From Deltaproteobacteria bacterium (GTDB lineage: Bacteria > Myxococcota_A > Polyangia > Polyangiales > Ga0077539), in contig JACRDB010000160.1 in the NCBI GenBank assembly GCA_016218725.1, forward strand, positions 1 through 64,000: a DNA stretch of 64,000 nt, written 5' to 3'. Below are positions 52,554 through 62,800 of this stretch, piece by piece. The translations under genes and the position numbers were made by a program. The notes under the pieces are model-generated. The model did no database searches, was not told the DNA's origin, and worked only from the letters and a program-made list of their open reading frames with translations. Every line of letters begins with the position of its first letter. Within the stretch, counting starts at the first letter, position 1.

Positions 52554-53549
52554 TCAGCGGGCTACAGGGTAGCCGCCCGAGAGGGCGCCCGAGGCCCCGA
52601 GGAGGTAGCGCTCCAGGCGCCGCGAGGGCCGTTGTTGATAGAGCAGCCGGAAGCGGTTGTTGGCGCGCACCAGGGCGGTCTGGGCGCTGTCCCGGCTCTG
52701 GACCACGGCGAGCTCGTCGCGGCCCTCGGAGCGCAGCGCCAGGGTCTCCAGCGAGAGCGCCAGGCGCATGTCAATGATGGCCAGGGCCTCGTCCAGGGGG
52801 TAGGTCGGTTCCATCCTCCGGGCCTCCTCGGCCATTTCCCTGCGCAGCCCCGCGCAGCGCTGGGGGTCCCCTGGGAGTGGGTAGTCGTCCACGCCGAGGA
52901 GCTCCCCGCAGCGCGCCTGCATCGACCAGGACACGAAGGCCCGCTGGGACATCGGCCCGAGCCTCCGCAGGGACTCCGCGATGGGCTCCACGTGGCCGCT
53001 CTCGGGCGTGGGCACGGCGTTGCGCTCCCAGCGCAGGTCGAACCACGCGCCCTGCACCGCGCGGTGCGCGGCGGCGCCGCGCCGCGCGCCCACCAGCCCG
53101 TGGCGCCGCGCGATGCGCACCAGCGGCTCCCGCGCGCCCGCCGCCTCCCCGTCATCGGCGCGGTCCGCCGCGCGCAAAAAGCGCCCGCGGGCCACCGCCC
53201 GCAGGGCCCGACGCTCCTCCGCCCGCCCGGTGCCCGCGCGCAGGAGCTCCGCAAAGGACCGCTGCGCCTCCTCGATGCGGGCGGGGTCCTGCCGCAGCCG
53301 CGCCCGCGCCAGGAGCTCCCACGCGCGGAGGAGCTCCGGCGCGGCGTTGGGCAGCGCGCCCGGAGGCGCAGCTTGTTCGCGCAGCGCCGCTGTGCGGTCA
53401 TAGCGCAGAGGTGGGAGCTCCACCGCCACCGCGGGGACCTTGTGCGACAAGAACCCCACGAGGCACACCACGCACACCACCAACGCCAACGCCACCGCGG
53501 GCGGAATGTCGAACGCGGTCGGTCGTTGGTCCTTGCGCGAGGGCACCAT
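52554..53549 (-). CDS. Membrane-anchored helical protein of unknown function
   Basis: A 331-residue protein with one N-terminal helix (PPAVALALVVCVVCLVGFLSH, about 16-36) and an otherwise helical, Arg/Ala/Leu-rich periplasmic or cytoplasmic body (LRAWELLARARLRQDPARIEEAQRSFAELLRAG, MRLALSLETLALRSEGRDELAVVQSRDSAQTALVRANNRFRLLYQQRP) that could be TPR-like or coiled. I recognise no family. Divergent from the PilZ gene with only 32 bases between starts, so promoters overlap. Confidence 0.6.
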   Translation of the reverse strand: MVPSRKDQRPTAFDIPPAVALALVVCVVCLVGFLSHKVPAVAVELPPLRYDRTAALREQAAPPGALPNAAPELLRAWELLARARLRQDPARIEEAQRSFAELLRAGTGRAEERRALRAVARGRFLRAADRADDGEAAGAREPLVRIARRHGLVGARRGAAAHRAVQGAWFDLRWERNAVPTPESGHVEPIAESLRRLGPMSQRAFVSWSMQARCGELLGVDDYPLPGDPQRCAGLRREMAEEARRMEPTYPLDEALAIIDMRLALSLETLALRSEGRDELAVVQSRDSAQTALVRANNRFRLLYQQRPSRRLERYLLGASGALSGGYPVAR

Positions 53550-53581
53550 TCGGGGTGAAGTGTACCGCTGGAGTGTGCACC

Positions 53582-53911
53582 GTGGGCATCGAGAAGCGCG
53601 CGCACGTTCGGTTCGAGGCCAGGCTCCGGGTGGAGCTGGAAATTGAGGGTGCTACGCTCACCGCGTACACCCGGGACCTGTCCCTCGGGGGGATGTTCCT
53701 CCAGGTGCCCAGGGGGTTCCCGGTGACCTTCGGGCAGGCCCTCACGGCGAGGGTGTACTTCCCAGCCCTGGCGGCCCCCGCCCCGGTGCGCTGCGTGGTG
53801 CGCTGGAGCACCGCCACGGGCGTGGGCGTGGCCTTCGAGGTCCTGCGCGCCGCGGAGACCTGGGCGATCAACCAGCTCGCGGTGTACTACAGCCCCCAGG
53901 CCAGGCCGTGA
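53582..53911 (+). CDS. PilZ domain protein, c-di-GMP binding type
   Basis: A 109-residue single-domain protein. Both c-di-GMP motifs are intact: R6xxxR10 (KRAHVRF) and D32xSxxG37 (DLSLGG). The beta-barrel strands (VRCVVRWST, GVGVAFEVL) follow. It should act as a small adaptor that changes conformation on c-di-GMP binding, in motility or polysaccharide control. GTG 53582 is preferred: GGAG lies eight bases upstream and the domain starts there. Its last 44 bases overlap the convergent pxpC gene. Confidence 0.88.
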   Translation: MGIEKRAHVRFEARLRVELEIEGATLTAYTRDLSLGGMFLQVPRGFPVTFGQALTARVYFPALAAPAPVRCVVRWSTATGVGVAFEVLRAAETWAINQLAVYYSPQARP

Positions 53912-54701
53912 AAAACCGCACCGCGCTCCCGGGTCGTCGCGCCGCCAGGAGCCCCCGGGCCGCGTGGGGCAGCACCGCCACCACGGGGTAGCCCCCGGTG
54001 GTCGGGTGCTCGGGCCCGAGCACGATGGGAACCCCGTCCTGGGGCACCTCCACGGCGCCGGGCACCATGGGCCAGGACCCGGGGCGGTCGCAGAGGGTGG
54101 GGAGCCTCGGGCCCTCCAGCCGCGTCCCCCGGCGGTCCAGCCGCGCGCTCACGGTCCAGACTGCGCCAAGGAGCACCTCCAGTGCGCCGGGAGGGAGCGC
54201 GTCGGGGCCCGGCACCACCGGGAGGGGCGCCCCGAGGCAGGGGTCCCACGCACAGACCTTGAGCGCCCCCAGCGGCGTCGGGGACTGCGCCGGGAGGAGG
54301 TCCCCCACGCGCAACGCGCGGCCCTGGAGCCCTCCCACGCCCGCGCAGAGGAGCGTCCCCCGGGCGCCCAGGGCCACGGGCACCGCGACGCCGCCCGGGA
54401 GGGCGAGGTAGCGCACCGCCCAGGGCGCGGGGGGCACGTCCAGGGTCTCGCCGTCGCGGAGCGCGACGGGCACGCCGTCCAGGGCCACGGTGAGGGCGCC
54501 CACCGCCCGGAAGCGCGCCCCGTGCAGGGGGAGCTCCACCGTGGCGCTTCCCTCGGGGTTCCCGAGGGCCAGGTTGGTGCACCGATGCAAGGGCTCCAGC
54601 CAGGCGCCGCCCACGGGGACCGCCTGCGTGAGGAGCCCTCGCCGCCCGAGGTCCTGCACGGTGGCCCCGGGGCCTGCCTTGAGCACCGCGAGGGCGCTCA
54701 C
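53868..54701 (-). CDS. pxpC: 5-oxoprolinase subunit C (KipA/AHS2 family)
   Basis: A 277-residue protein, slightly short for the family. LAVLKAGPGATVQDLGRRGLLTQAVPVGGAWLEPLHRCTNLALGNPEGSATVELPLHG is diagnostic for KipA/PxpC, as is CDRPGSWPMVPGAVEVPQDGVPIVLGPEHPTTGGYPVVAVLP near the end. With PxpB and PxpA it hydrolyses 5-oxoproline to glutamate using ATP. PxpA is not in the window. GTG 54701 overlaps the pxpB stop (GTGA). Confidence 0.93.
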   Translation of the reverse strand: MSALAVLKAGPGATVQDLGRRGLLTQAVPVGGAWLEPLHRCTNLALGNPEGSATVELPLHGARFRAVGALTVALDGVPVALRDGETLDVPPAPWAVRYLALPGGVAVPVALGARGTLLCAGVGGLQGRALRVGDLLPAQSPTPLGALKVCAWDPCLGAPLPVVPGPDALPPGALEVLLGAVWTVSARLDRRGTRLEGPRLPTLCDRPGSWPMVPGAVEVPQDGVPIVLGPEHPTTGGYPVVAVLPHAARGLLAARRPGSAVRFFTAWPGGCSTPRAG

Positions 54702-55309
54702 AAGACGCGCTCGAAGCGCACGCGGTCCCCGAGACCCAGGCGCGCGCCGAGGGTGGGCTCGAAGGGAGCGAAGCCCACCGCGGTGCCCAGGAGGTTCCAG
54801 CCCCCGGGGGAGTCGAAGGGATAGACCCCCGTGCGGTCCAGGGCGACGGCGACGCTCCCGGCGGGCACGCGCGCCCGGGGGGTGCTCCTGCGGGGCAGGC
54901 GCAGGGCCTCGGGCACCGGGCCGAGGTACGCGAAGCCCGGCGCGAAGCCCAGGAGCTCCACGGTGTACGTCACCGACGCGTGGAGCGCGGCGGCCTCCTC
55001 GGGCCCGAGCCCCGCGTGGAGGGCCACCGCGCGGAGGTCCGGGCCGTCGTAGCGCACCTTGATGACGTGCAGGGCGGGCGGGGCTGGCGCCTCCCGGGGG
55101 GTCTCCCGGAGGGCCGCCAGGAGCGATGCAACGAGCGTCTGGGGCGGCGTTTCCGTGAAGGTGACGGCCACCGCGTGGTCCCCGAGGACCAGGTCCTCGA
55201 CGCCCGCGAGGCCCCGGAGGCGGGAGACCAGCGCCCGGGCGCTGCCCTCGGGGCGCGGGAGCCTCAGGGCCCGATCCCCCATCCACTGCGCGCCATCGGG
55301 GAGCTCCAC
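54698..55309 (-). CDS. pxpB: 5-oxoprolinase subunit B (KipI/AHS1 family)
   Basis: A 203-residue protein, family-typical length. DRALRLPRP, then VRYDGPDLRAVALHAGL, VELLGFAPGFAYLGPVPEALRLPRRSTPRARVPAGSVAVA and VYPFDSPGGWNLLGTAV are hallmark segments of AHS1/KipI. Works with PxpC, next gene. Start 55309 is 26 bases from the divergent ferritin-like gene, so promoters overlap or share a regulator. Confidence 0.93.
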   Translation of the reverse strand: MELPDGAQWMGDRALRLPRPEGSARALVSRLRGLAGVEDLVLGDHAVAVTFTETPPQTLVASLLAALRETPREAPAPPALHVIKVRYDGPDLRAVALHAGLGPEEAAALHASVTYTVELLGFAPGFAYLGPVPEALRLPRRSTPRARVPAGSVAVALDRTGVYPFDSPGGWNLLGTAVGFAPFEPTLGARLGLGDRVRFERVL

Positions 55310-55335
55310 CGTGGTATGATACCGCCTCAGGGCCG

Positions 55336-56082
55336 ATGAGCACCCAGCCCCCGGACGAGCGCGACGACCTGTACTACGCCACCGTGCGGCGGTTGATGGA
55401 GGCCCACGCCTATCGGGTGCTCGGGGCCGCGAGGCTCCTGGGCCACGGGGTGCAGCACGTGCGCTCCATCCGTTGGATGAAGGTGGTGCTGGTGCGCGCC
55501 CGGGAGGCCGTGGACCACTACGAGACCATCGGGAGGATGTACGAGGCCTTCGCCGCGCAGAGCCTGGAGCCGGTGGTGCTCGCGCGGCTGGAGGAGCGCC
55601 CTCCGGCGTTCACGCAGGACGTGGAGGAGCTGGCCCTGGCGAATTTTCTCTACGGTCGCAGCGCGTGGTGGATCTTCCGCGAGCACGAGCAGTGCAGCTT
55701 CGTGCCGTACCGGGAGGTGGTGCTGCGCATCGCCCGGGACCTGGGGGCCCAGCAGGCCCTGGCGGAGAAGCTCCTGGCCGAGGCGCTGGCGGAGCCCGGG
55801 GACCCCGCCCGCCGCCGCGCGCACCTGGAGCGCTGGTTGCGCTTGAGCCTGGCGTCCTTTGGGCGGCCCAACACCCCCGGGAGCGGGTACGCGCTGACCA
55901 CGGGCCTGCGTCGTCGGGACGCGGGGATGGTCATCCGGGACTACCTCTCGGACGTGCTGCCGCACCTGCAACAGGCGGGGGTGGCGGTGCCGCCGTTGTC
56001 GGGCCTCGGGCTGGACCTGCCCGCTTCGCTGGTGCACCCGTCGGGGGCGCCGTCCCAACCCGAGGAGGAAAGCGTGCTATGA
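55336..56082 (+). CDS. Ferritin-like helical protein, PaaA/PaaC-related
   Basis: A 248-residue all-helical protein. Acidic residues and His in VRRLMEAHAYRVLG (E22), VLVRAREAVDHYETIGRMYEAF (E57, H61, E63) and WWIFREHEQCSFVPYREVVLRIARD resemble PaaA/PaaC-type phenylacetyl-CoA epoxygenase folds. The ligand spacing is ExxxH rather than ExxH, so metal binding is uncertain and it may be a structural (PaaC-like) variant. Divergent from pxpB. Function not assigned. Confidence 0.5.
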   Translation: MSTQPPDERDDLYYATVRRLMEAHAYRVLGAARLLGHGVQHVRSIRWMKVVLVRAREAVDHYETIGRMYEAFAAQSLEPVVLARLEERPPAFTQDVEELALANFLYGRSAWWIFREHEQCSFVPYREVVLRIARDLGAQQALAEKLLAEALAEPGDPARRRAHLERWLRLSLASFGRPNTPGSGYALTTGLRRRDAGMVIRDYLSDVLPHLQQAGVAVPPLSGLGLDLPASLVHPSGAPSQPEEESVL

Positions 56083-56126
56083 GTCCGGCGCCCGTGGTTC
56101 TGGCATGGACCACGGCTGGAGGTTGC

Positions 56127-57995
56127 ATGATCCAGGTCCGACGGGGGGGCACGCTCTTGCTTCTGGTGGGTCTCGGGGGCTGCCCTTCGAGCACCACGGA
56201 CCCGGGCTCCGACGCCGCCCCGGGCCAGGATACGTCTCCCTCGGACGCGGCGGCGCCCACGGACACCCCGGACGCGGACCCGGTCACCGACGCGTCCATG
56301 CCGAGCGGCGTGGGGACCGGTTGTCGGCAAATGGGAAACCCCTTCCCCCCGCAGCAGGGCTCGTGCCCCGCGGGGCGCCTGTGCCTCACGGAGGCCCTGG
56401 GCTTCCGCGGGGGGTACTGCACATCACTGTGCGTGGGGGCCTCCCGGTGCCCCGCGGACAGCGTGTGCACGGCCTTCGGGACCGGGTACCAGCTCTGCCT
56501 CCAGCGCTGCCAGAGCAACGACGACTGCCGCCGGAGCGAGGGCTACGTGTGCCAGCGCCCGGAGGGCAGCGGCGAGCGGGTGTGCCGCTTCAACGACGAG
56601 CCTCGGGGCGAGCGCCCGGACGGGGGCGCGTGCTACACCACCGCCGCGGGCGAGCACCAGCTCGCGGCGCTGCCCCGCACGACGTTCCCGAGCGCCAACG
56701 TGTCCACCTCGGCGGAGCGGGCGGACACGGTGATCGAGGCCGAGGGGAACATCGCGATCAACCCTCGGACGGGGCACGTGGCCAACGCGTACATCGCCGC
56801 CTCGGGCCGGGGGTCCTTTATGGGGGTGTCCCACTCCATGGACGGTACCGCATGGCTGCGCAACGGGAGCGTGGTGGACGGGGTGCTCAACGCCGCCAGC
56901 GACCCGGTGCTGGACTACACCCGCGACGGGCGCCTGCGCATGACCTTCATCGGCCTCCAGCGGGACGGCTTCGGCCGCGTGCTGGACGCCCACGTGCGCG
57001 TGGCCCTTAGCGCCAACGACGGCACGTCGTGGGAAATGGCCCGGCAGGTGGAGCCCCAGGGGACCTGCATGACCGGCTCCGGGGGACTGTGCGACAAGCC
57101 CTGGATCATCTCCGGCCCGGCCCCCATTGGCGTCGGAGGTGGCGTCGGAGGTGGCGCCGGAGGTGGCGCCGACGGGGGCGCCGCGGAGAACCTGTACATC
57201 TCGTACCTGTCCGCGGGCCGCATGGGGGTGAACCTGGTGCTCCAGCGCTCCGAGGACGCCGGCGCCGCGTGGCTCCCGCCGGTGACCCTGGCCAGCCAGG
57301 GCTTCCTCCTCGGGGCCGTGAGCTCGCCCAACCTCGTGCAGCTCGCGGTGAACGCCAGCGGCGTCCTGGGCGCCGCCTGGGTGAACCTCGCGGGCATGAA
57401 CGAGGACGGCTCCTCGGCGCGCTTCGGGTCCCTGGACAACCACATCATGTTCCGCCGGAGCACCAACGGTGGCCGGAGCTTCGAGCCCCTGAGGGTGGTC
57501 TCTCGCCCGGAGGACCAGCCGGTGTACGAGCAGCCGCCGGTGGTGCTCGACGGCTCCGTGATCCACGTGGCGTACGTGAACGGCACGGGCAACCCGGGCG
57601 CCTGGGACCTGGTGCTGGCCACCAGCGTGGACGGCGGCATGTCCTGGCGCCACCGCCCGGTGAACGACGACCCGGAGCCCTGCGCCACCCACGCCTTCCC
57701 GGCCATGGTGGTGGACGGCACCACCCATGACGTGCACCTCATCTGGCTCGACAACCGCTTCGGGGAGGGCCAGGTGGCCTACGCCCGGTGCCCCGGGGAC
57801 CCCTCGCGCCCCTGCGGGCGCAACGAGGCCGTGACCGACCGCGCCTTCCGGTTCACCACCGGGCGGAACCCGCAGACGTGGCACGGGGACTACCTGGGCC
57901 TGGCCATCGCCGCGGATGGCACCCTCTGGGCCACCTGGAGCGACACCCGCGAGGGCTCGCCGCACATGTACGCCGCGCGGGGCCGCGCGCGCTAA
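56127..57995 (+). CDS. Sialidase-like (BNR-repeat) lipoprotein
   Basis: A 622-residue exported protein. IQVRRGGTLLLLVGLGGC is a lipoprotein signal; an Asp/Ala/Pro/Thr linker follows, then two Cys-rich stretches (CRQMGNPFPPQQGSCPAGRLC, CTSLCVGASRCPADSVC) and a six-bladed sialidase-type propeller with Asp-box-like turns (SHSMDGTAWLRN, SANDGTSWEMA, SEDAGAAWLPP, STNGGRSFEP, SVDGGMSWRHR). A Gly-repeat loop GVGGGVGGGAGGG (about 335-350) inserts in the propeller. Carbohydrate or adhesin role likely, catalytic residues not assigned. ATG 56127 has GGAGG five bases upstream. Confidence 0.78.
   Translation: MIQVRRGGTLLLLVGLGGCPSSTTDPGSDAAPGQDTSPSDAAAPTDTPDADPVTDASMPSGVGTGCRQMGNPFPPQQGSCPAGRLCLTEALGFRGGYCTSLCVGASRCPADSVCTAFGTGYQLCLQRCQSNDDCRRSEGYVCQRPEGSGERVCRFNDEPRGERPDGGACYTTAAGEHQLAALPRTTFPSANVSTSAERADTVIEAEGNIAINPRTGHVANAYIAASGRGSFMGVSHSMDGTAWLRNGSVVDGVLNAASDPVLDYTRDGRLRMTFIGLQRDGFGRVLDAHVRVALSANDGTSWEMARQVEPQGTCMTGSGGLCDKPWIISGPAPIGVGGGVGGGAGGGADGGAAENLYISYLSAGRMGVNLVLQRSEDAGAAWLPPVTLASQGFLLGAVSSPNLVQLAVNASGVLGAAWVNLAGMNEDGSSARFGSLDNHIMFRRSTNGGRSFEPLRVVSRPEDQPVYEQPPVVLDGSVIHVAYVNGTGNPGAWDLVLATSVDGGMSWRHRPVNDDPEPCATHAFPAMVVDGTTHDVHLIWLDNRFGEGQVAYARCPGDPSRPCGRNEAVTDRAFRFTTGRNPQTWHGDYLGLAIAADGTLWATWSDTREGSPHMYAARGRAR
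57129..57170 (+). repeat. 12-bp tandem repeat in the sialidase-like gene
   Basis: Units of GGCGTCGGAGGT at 57129 and 57141, with GGCGCCGGAGGT at 57153 and a partial fourth. It is in frame and encodes a Gly-rich loop, so copy number could vary without frame loss. Confidence 0.75.
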
Positions 57996-58300
57996 CGGCC
58001 CCTCTGCGCTTCCTTGAGGGCCTCGTGGCGGGCGGCCTGCTGGGCCAGGAAGCCCACGGCCACGGCGGTCATGCCGAGGTCGTCCAGCCAGCCCACCACC
58101 GGGGCCAGGTCCGGGATCACGTCCAGCGGGAAGAGCACGTACGCCAACGCCAGGAGGGCCGTCACCTTGGCGCCCCTGGGGGCCTCGCGGTCCCGGAAGA
58201 AGCGCCACAGGCTCGTGGGGCTGGAGAGCATCGCCAGCATCCCGCGGCGCTTGGGGGAGGTGCTCAGGGACACGACGGGCAGGGCGGCGGCGGTGGTCAT
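57992..58300 (-). CDS. YkvA (DUF1232) family membrane protein
   Basis: A 102-residue protein with the DUF1232 core KVTALLALAYVLFPLDVIPDLAPVVGWLDDLGMTAVAVGFLAQQ, which gives one or two short membrane helices and the conserved PLDVIPD turn. Function unknown. ATG 58300 is supported by AGGGA seven bases upstream. Divergent from gloB with 50 bases between, and its stop overlaps the convergent sialidase-like stop by 4 bases. Confidence 0.9.
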   Translation of the reverse strand: MTTAAALPVVSLSTSPKRRGMLAMLSSPTSLWRFFRDREAPRGAKVTALLALAYVLFPLDVIPDLAPVVGWLDDLGMTAVAVGFLAQQAARHEALKEAQRGR

Positions 58301-58350
58301 CAACAGGTCCCTACGCGGGCGCACGGAAAAGGTTACACTCGGGTGCCGTG

Positions 58351-59115
58351 ATGCAGGTCCATGTAATCCCTTGTCTGACAGACAACTACGCCTACCTGCT
58401 TCATCCCACGGGCTCCCGGGAGGCGGTGGTGGTGGACCCCTCGGAGCCGGGGCCGGTGCTGGAGGCTCTCGGGCAGAGAGGGCTCACGCTCCGGGCGGTG
58501 CTGTGCACGCACCACCACCTGGACCACGTGGGGGGCGTCCCGGGGTTGTGTCGGACGGTCCCCGGGCTCCGGGTGTACGGCCATCGCTACGACCAGGAGC
58601 GGCAGCGCATCCCGTCGCAGACCGACGCGGTGGAGGACGGAGAGACCGTGGCGCTCCTGGGGACGGACTTTCGGGCGTGGCACGTCCCGGGGCACACGCT
58701 GGGGGCCGTGGCCTGGGAGGTCGACGGGGAGCTCTTCACCGGGGACACGCTCTTCCTGGCGGGGTGTGGGAGGCTCTTCGAGGGGACGCCCGCGGGGATG
58801 TACCGCTCGCTGGTGGAGGTCCTCGGGGCGCTCCCGGGGGACACCCGGGTGTGGTGCGGGCACGAGTACACGGTGAAGAACCTGCGCTTCGCGCGGACGG
58901 TGACGCCGGAGGACCCGGGGCTCCTCGCGGCGCTGGAGGAGGCCCTGGCGCGGCGCCGGGAGGGCGCCCCCACGGTCCCCGGGACCCTCCGGGGGGAGCG
59001 CGGGCAGAACCCCTTCCTGCGCTGCGCGGACGGGGCCTTCCGTGCGCGGGCGGCGCTGCCGGAGGGACCCGTGGAGGCGCTGGCCGCGGTGAGGGCGCGA
59101 CGGGACGTGTTCTAG
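58351..59115 (+). CDS. gloB: Hydroxyacylglutathione hydrolase (glyoxalase II)
   Basis: A 254-residue metallo-beta-lactamase-fold hydrolase. The zinc motif THHHLDH (H54, H56, D58, H59) is followed by GHTLGAVAW (metal His), LFTGDTLF (bridging Asp) and CGHEYT near the C-terminal region. Cleaves S-lactoylglutathione to D-lactate in methylglyoxal detoxification. ATG 58351 is preferred over GTG 58348, one codon earlier. Length and C-terminal GQNPFLR agree with the family. Confidence 0.93.
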   Translation: MQVHVIPCLTDNYAYLLHPTGSREAVVVDPSEPGPVLEALGQRGLTLRAVLCTHHHLDHVGGVPGLCRTVPGLRVYGHRYDQERQRIPSQTDAVEDGETVALLGTDFRAWHVPGHTLGAVAWEVDGELFTGDTLFLAGCGRLFEGTPAGMYRSLVEVLGALPGDTRVWCGHEYTVKNLRFARTVTPEDPGLLAALEEALARRREGAPTVPGTLRGERGQNPFLRCADGAFRARAALPEGPVEALAAVRARRDVF

Positions 59116-59143
59116 GGGCGCGTTCGTGCAAGACTCCGCGGTC

Positions 59144-59809
59144 ATGGCGACCGCGTGGAACCTTGTGACCACCGACGGCTTCGACGTCGAGGACGTGGAC
59201 AACCCCCGCACCCTGGAGGGGCCGTGCCCCGGATGCGCGCGGCGGGTGCGCTTCACGGAGCGCGAGCTGGTAAAGAACTTCCGGCTCCTGGCCCTCTCGC
59301 TGGTCACCCTGGAGAAGGTCCGGCGCGTGGTGCAGTGCCCCGCTTGTGACGCCTGCTTCGAGCTGCCGGACACCCCTCCGGGGGACCTCGCCCCGGCGCG
59401 CTCGGGGCCGCCCATGGAGACCCTGAAGAAGATCGCCGAGCTCTCGCGCGCCCTGGCTCGCTACGACGAGGAGCAGGCCCTGTGGAAGCTCCGGGCCGAG
59501 CTCGCCCGCAAGAAGGGCGCCCAGGAGCTCGCCGCCGAGGCCCAGACCCTCCTCGAGGACTTCCGCGTGAAGGCCTGGCAGGCCCGGGAGGAGCTCTGCC
59601 GCCTCCGCGGGGACCCGCCCCCGCCGCCGCTCGCGCCCGCGGAGCCTCCGGCGGCAATGCCCGCGGCGCCCACGCCTGCGGCGGCCGAGGCCCCTGCGGT
59701 GTCCGCGCCGCTGCCTGCGCCCGCGGAGGCCCCGCCCGCGCCGAAGGAGCCTCCGCCCGAGGAGGACGAGCTGGCGGCGCTCAAGCGCAAGCTCAAGAAG
59801 AAGAACTGA
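59144..59809 (+). CDS. Zinc-ribbon protein with coiled-coil and disordered tail
   Basis: A 221-residue cytoplasmic protein. Two CxxC pairs (CPGCARRVRF at about 27-36 and CPACDACFELP at about 67-77) form a zinc ribbon-like domain; residues about 90-150 are charged and helical (ELSRALARYDEEQALWKLRAELARKKG), followed by an Ala/Pro-rich disordered tail ending in a lysine cluster (LKRKLKKKN). No family recognised; a nucleic-acid role is possible. ATG 59144 chosen because the family-like start begins there. Confidence 0.6.
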   Translation: MATAWNLVTTDGFDVEDVDNPRTLEGPCPGCARRVRFTERELVKNFRLLALSLVTLEKVRRVVQCPACDACFELPDTPPGDLAPARSGPPMETLKKIAELSRALARYDEEQALWKLRAELARKKGAQELAAEAQTLLEDFRVKAWQAREELCRLRGDPPPPPLAPAEPPAAMPAAPTPAAAEAPAVSAPLPAPAEAPPAPKEPPPEEDELAALKRKLKKKN

Positions 59810-59873
59810 GGGGCCCTCTTTTGGGTGGGATACCCTCGGGGGGGAAAAACCGCTATAGGCGCACCCACCGCCG

Positions 59874-62800
59874 GTGACGACACGCGCTCAACCGATCGTG
59901 ACGGTAGCCCCGCAGCCCCAGGGAGGAGCCCTCCGGGCGTGGCTGGTGCCGTTTGTTTGCTTCTTCCTGTCCGGGGCCTCGGGGCTTGTCTTCGAGGTGC
60001 TCTGGACCCGCAAGCTCACGCTGGTGTTCGGGGCCTCGACGCCCGCGATCTCCACGGTGCTCAGCGCCTTCATGGGGGGGCTGGCGCTAGGGTCCTGGCT
60101 CTTCGGTCGGGTGGCCGACAGGCTGAAGTTCCCGGTGCTCACCTACGCCGCCATGGAGGTGGGCGTGGGGCTCTTCGCCCTGGCGGTGCCGTTCATCGTG
60201 GACGGGGTGTACCCCCCGGTGTCGCACTGGATCACCAACCACGGCGGCAACCGCTTTGATGTCTTTACGCTGCTGCGCTTCCTGGTGGTGGCCCTGGTGC
60301 TCCTGCCGCCCACCACCCTCATGGGGGCCACGCTCCCGCTCCTCACCCGGCACTTCGTCCAGAGCGACGGGCGCCTCGGGCAGCGCGTGGGGGCCCTCTA
60401 CGCGGTGAACACCTTCGGGGCCGTGACGGGCACCTTCCTCGCGGGCTTCTTCCTCCTGCCGAGGGTGGGCCTGGCCTGGACCAACGCCCTGGCGGCCCTC
60501 ACCAACCTCACGCTGGCCACGCTGATCGTCCTGTCCCGCAGGGCCCTCCTCGGGGACCGCTGGCCCTCCTCCTGGCGCGAGCTCCTCCCCAGGCCCCGCG
60601 GGGAGGCGCCCGAGCCGAGCGCTGTAAAGCCCGCAGGGGACGCGCTCCCCGAGGACCCCGAAGAGGAAGAGCTGCGCGACGAGGACGACGAGCTGGAGGA
60701 GAAGCTCACCCGCGCCACCCGCTACGCCACGCTCCTGGCCGCCGCCGGGAGCGGCTTCGCGGCGCTGGCCTACGAGGTGATCCTCGCGCGCGCCCTGGAC
60801 ATGGTGATCGGGTCGTCCATCTACTCGTTCACCATCATCCTGATGGCGTTCCTGATCGGGATCGGGGGCGGGAGCGCCCTGGCCTCGTGGATCCTGCGCA
60901 CGCGCCCCGGGCCGGGGGCCACGGTGGCCGTGGCGGGGGCCCTGGAGGGCGTGGCGCTCCTGCAGTTCGTGGTGTACCGCACGCAGCTCTCGGAGCTCTT
61001 ATGGGCCGCGGTCACGGTGGTGGTGCTCCTCGGGACGGCCATCGCCGCGGCGTGGCGCAAGCCCCTCCTGGCGCTGGCCTCCACGCAGCTCATGATCGCG
61101 GGCGGGGCGGTGGTCACGTACTTCTTCCAGGACCGCATCCCGCGGATCTTCGTGTGGCTGGCCCTCACGGTGACGGGCAACTGCAACAGCGACCAGCCCG
61201 TGCGCTTCTCCGACGACGTGAACCTCATCCAGTTCTTGTCCTTCCTGGTGGCGCTCCTGTGCGCGCTGCCGCCCGCGGTGGGCATGGGGGCGGCGTTCCC
61301 GCTGGGGGTCCGGGCCTTCTCCCGCGGGAGGGAGCGCGTGGGCGGGGACACCGGCGCGGTGTACTCGGTGAACACCGTGGGGAGCATCCTGGGGAGCTTC
61401 CTTACGGGCTTCGTGGTCATGCCCTACGTGGGCATGGAGACGGCCATGTACATCGCCGTGGCGGTGAACCTGGCGCTGGCCCTGGCGCTCCTGCTCTCGT
61501 CCGAGGGCGAGGAGCCCGTGAAATACGTGCTCGTGCCCGCCGCGGCGGTGCTCCTGGCCATCACCGGCGTGGGGGCCGCCCTGGGGCGCGAGGGGCGCAT
61601 CGCGCGCTCCAGGGGGACCCTACGGCTCTTCCCACGGGCCTGGGACCAGGGGGAAATGACCACCGGGGTGTTCCGGCTGTCCCTGGCCGACGGCATGATC
61701 CAGCGGCGCGGAGGGCGGTGCCTGGAGACGGGCCCCGGGGACCGCGCCCAGGGCCTCGGGGGCGACAACCCGATCTATTACCGCGACGGGGTCACCACCA
61801 CGGTGACCGTAGAGCGCTGGAGCCTCGGGCGCGAGCGGGTCCACTACGCCCTGAAGAACAACGGCAAGGTGGACGCCTCCAACGGGGACGACATGCCCAC
61901 GCAGGTGCTGGTGGCGGGGCTGCCGCTGCTCCTGCACCCTCGCCTGGAGGACCCTCGGGGGCTCGACGTGGTCGTGGTGGGCTTCGGCAGCGGGGTGACC
62001 CTCGGCACGGCGCTGCAGTTCCCGATCCGGCGCCTGGACGACGTGGAGCTGGAGCGCTGGATCCCGGACGCGTCGCGCTACTTCGCGGACGTGAACCACC
62101 TGACGTACACGCCCGAGCGGCGCTTCCCCTTCGTGCGCATGCCCCGGCTGCAGGTGCTCAACAACGACGGGAGGAACTACCTGGCCGCCACGGACCGGCG
62201 CTACGACGTGGTGATCTCCGAGCCGTCGAACCCGTGGATCACCGGGGTGAGCAACCTCTTCACCCTGGACCATTTTCGCGCGGCCCGGCAGGCCATGGCC
62301 CCCGGGGGGATCTTTGTCCAGTGGGTGCAGCTCTACGAGATCAACCCGGACAACATCAAGACCATCTACCGCACCTTCGCGGAGGTCTTCCCCCACGTGA
62401 GGGTCTTCGCCGCGGACGCGTACAGCTCGGACACGATCATGCTCGGGTCCTTTGAGCCCCTGGCCCTGGACGTGGGCACGCTCGAGCGCCGGATGAACCT
62501 CCCGGCGCTGCGCCGTGCCATCGAGCCCGCCCACGCCGAGCGCGCCACGGACCTCCTGGCGCGGATGCTCTTCGCCGACCGCGGGGAGGTCCTGCGCTAC
62601 GCCCAGCTCGAGGAGCGCCGCGAGCAGGGCGAGTGGCGCCCGATGCTCCGCGCCACGGGCCTGGAAGAGTGCCCCCAGGCGTCGTGTCGTCGGCGCCCGG
62701 CGCCGCTCAACACCGACGACAACGCCCGCATCGAGTTCGCGGCCCCGAGGGACCTGGTGGGCTTCGACGCCTTCTCGGGCTACGTGGAGGTGATGTACGG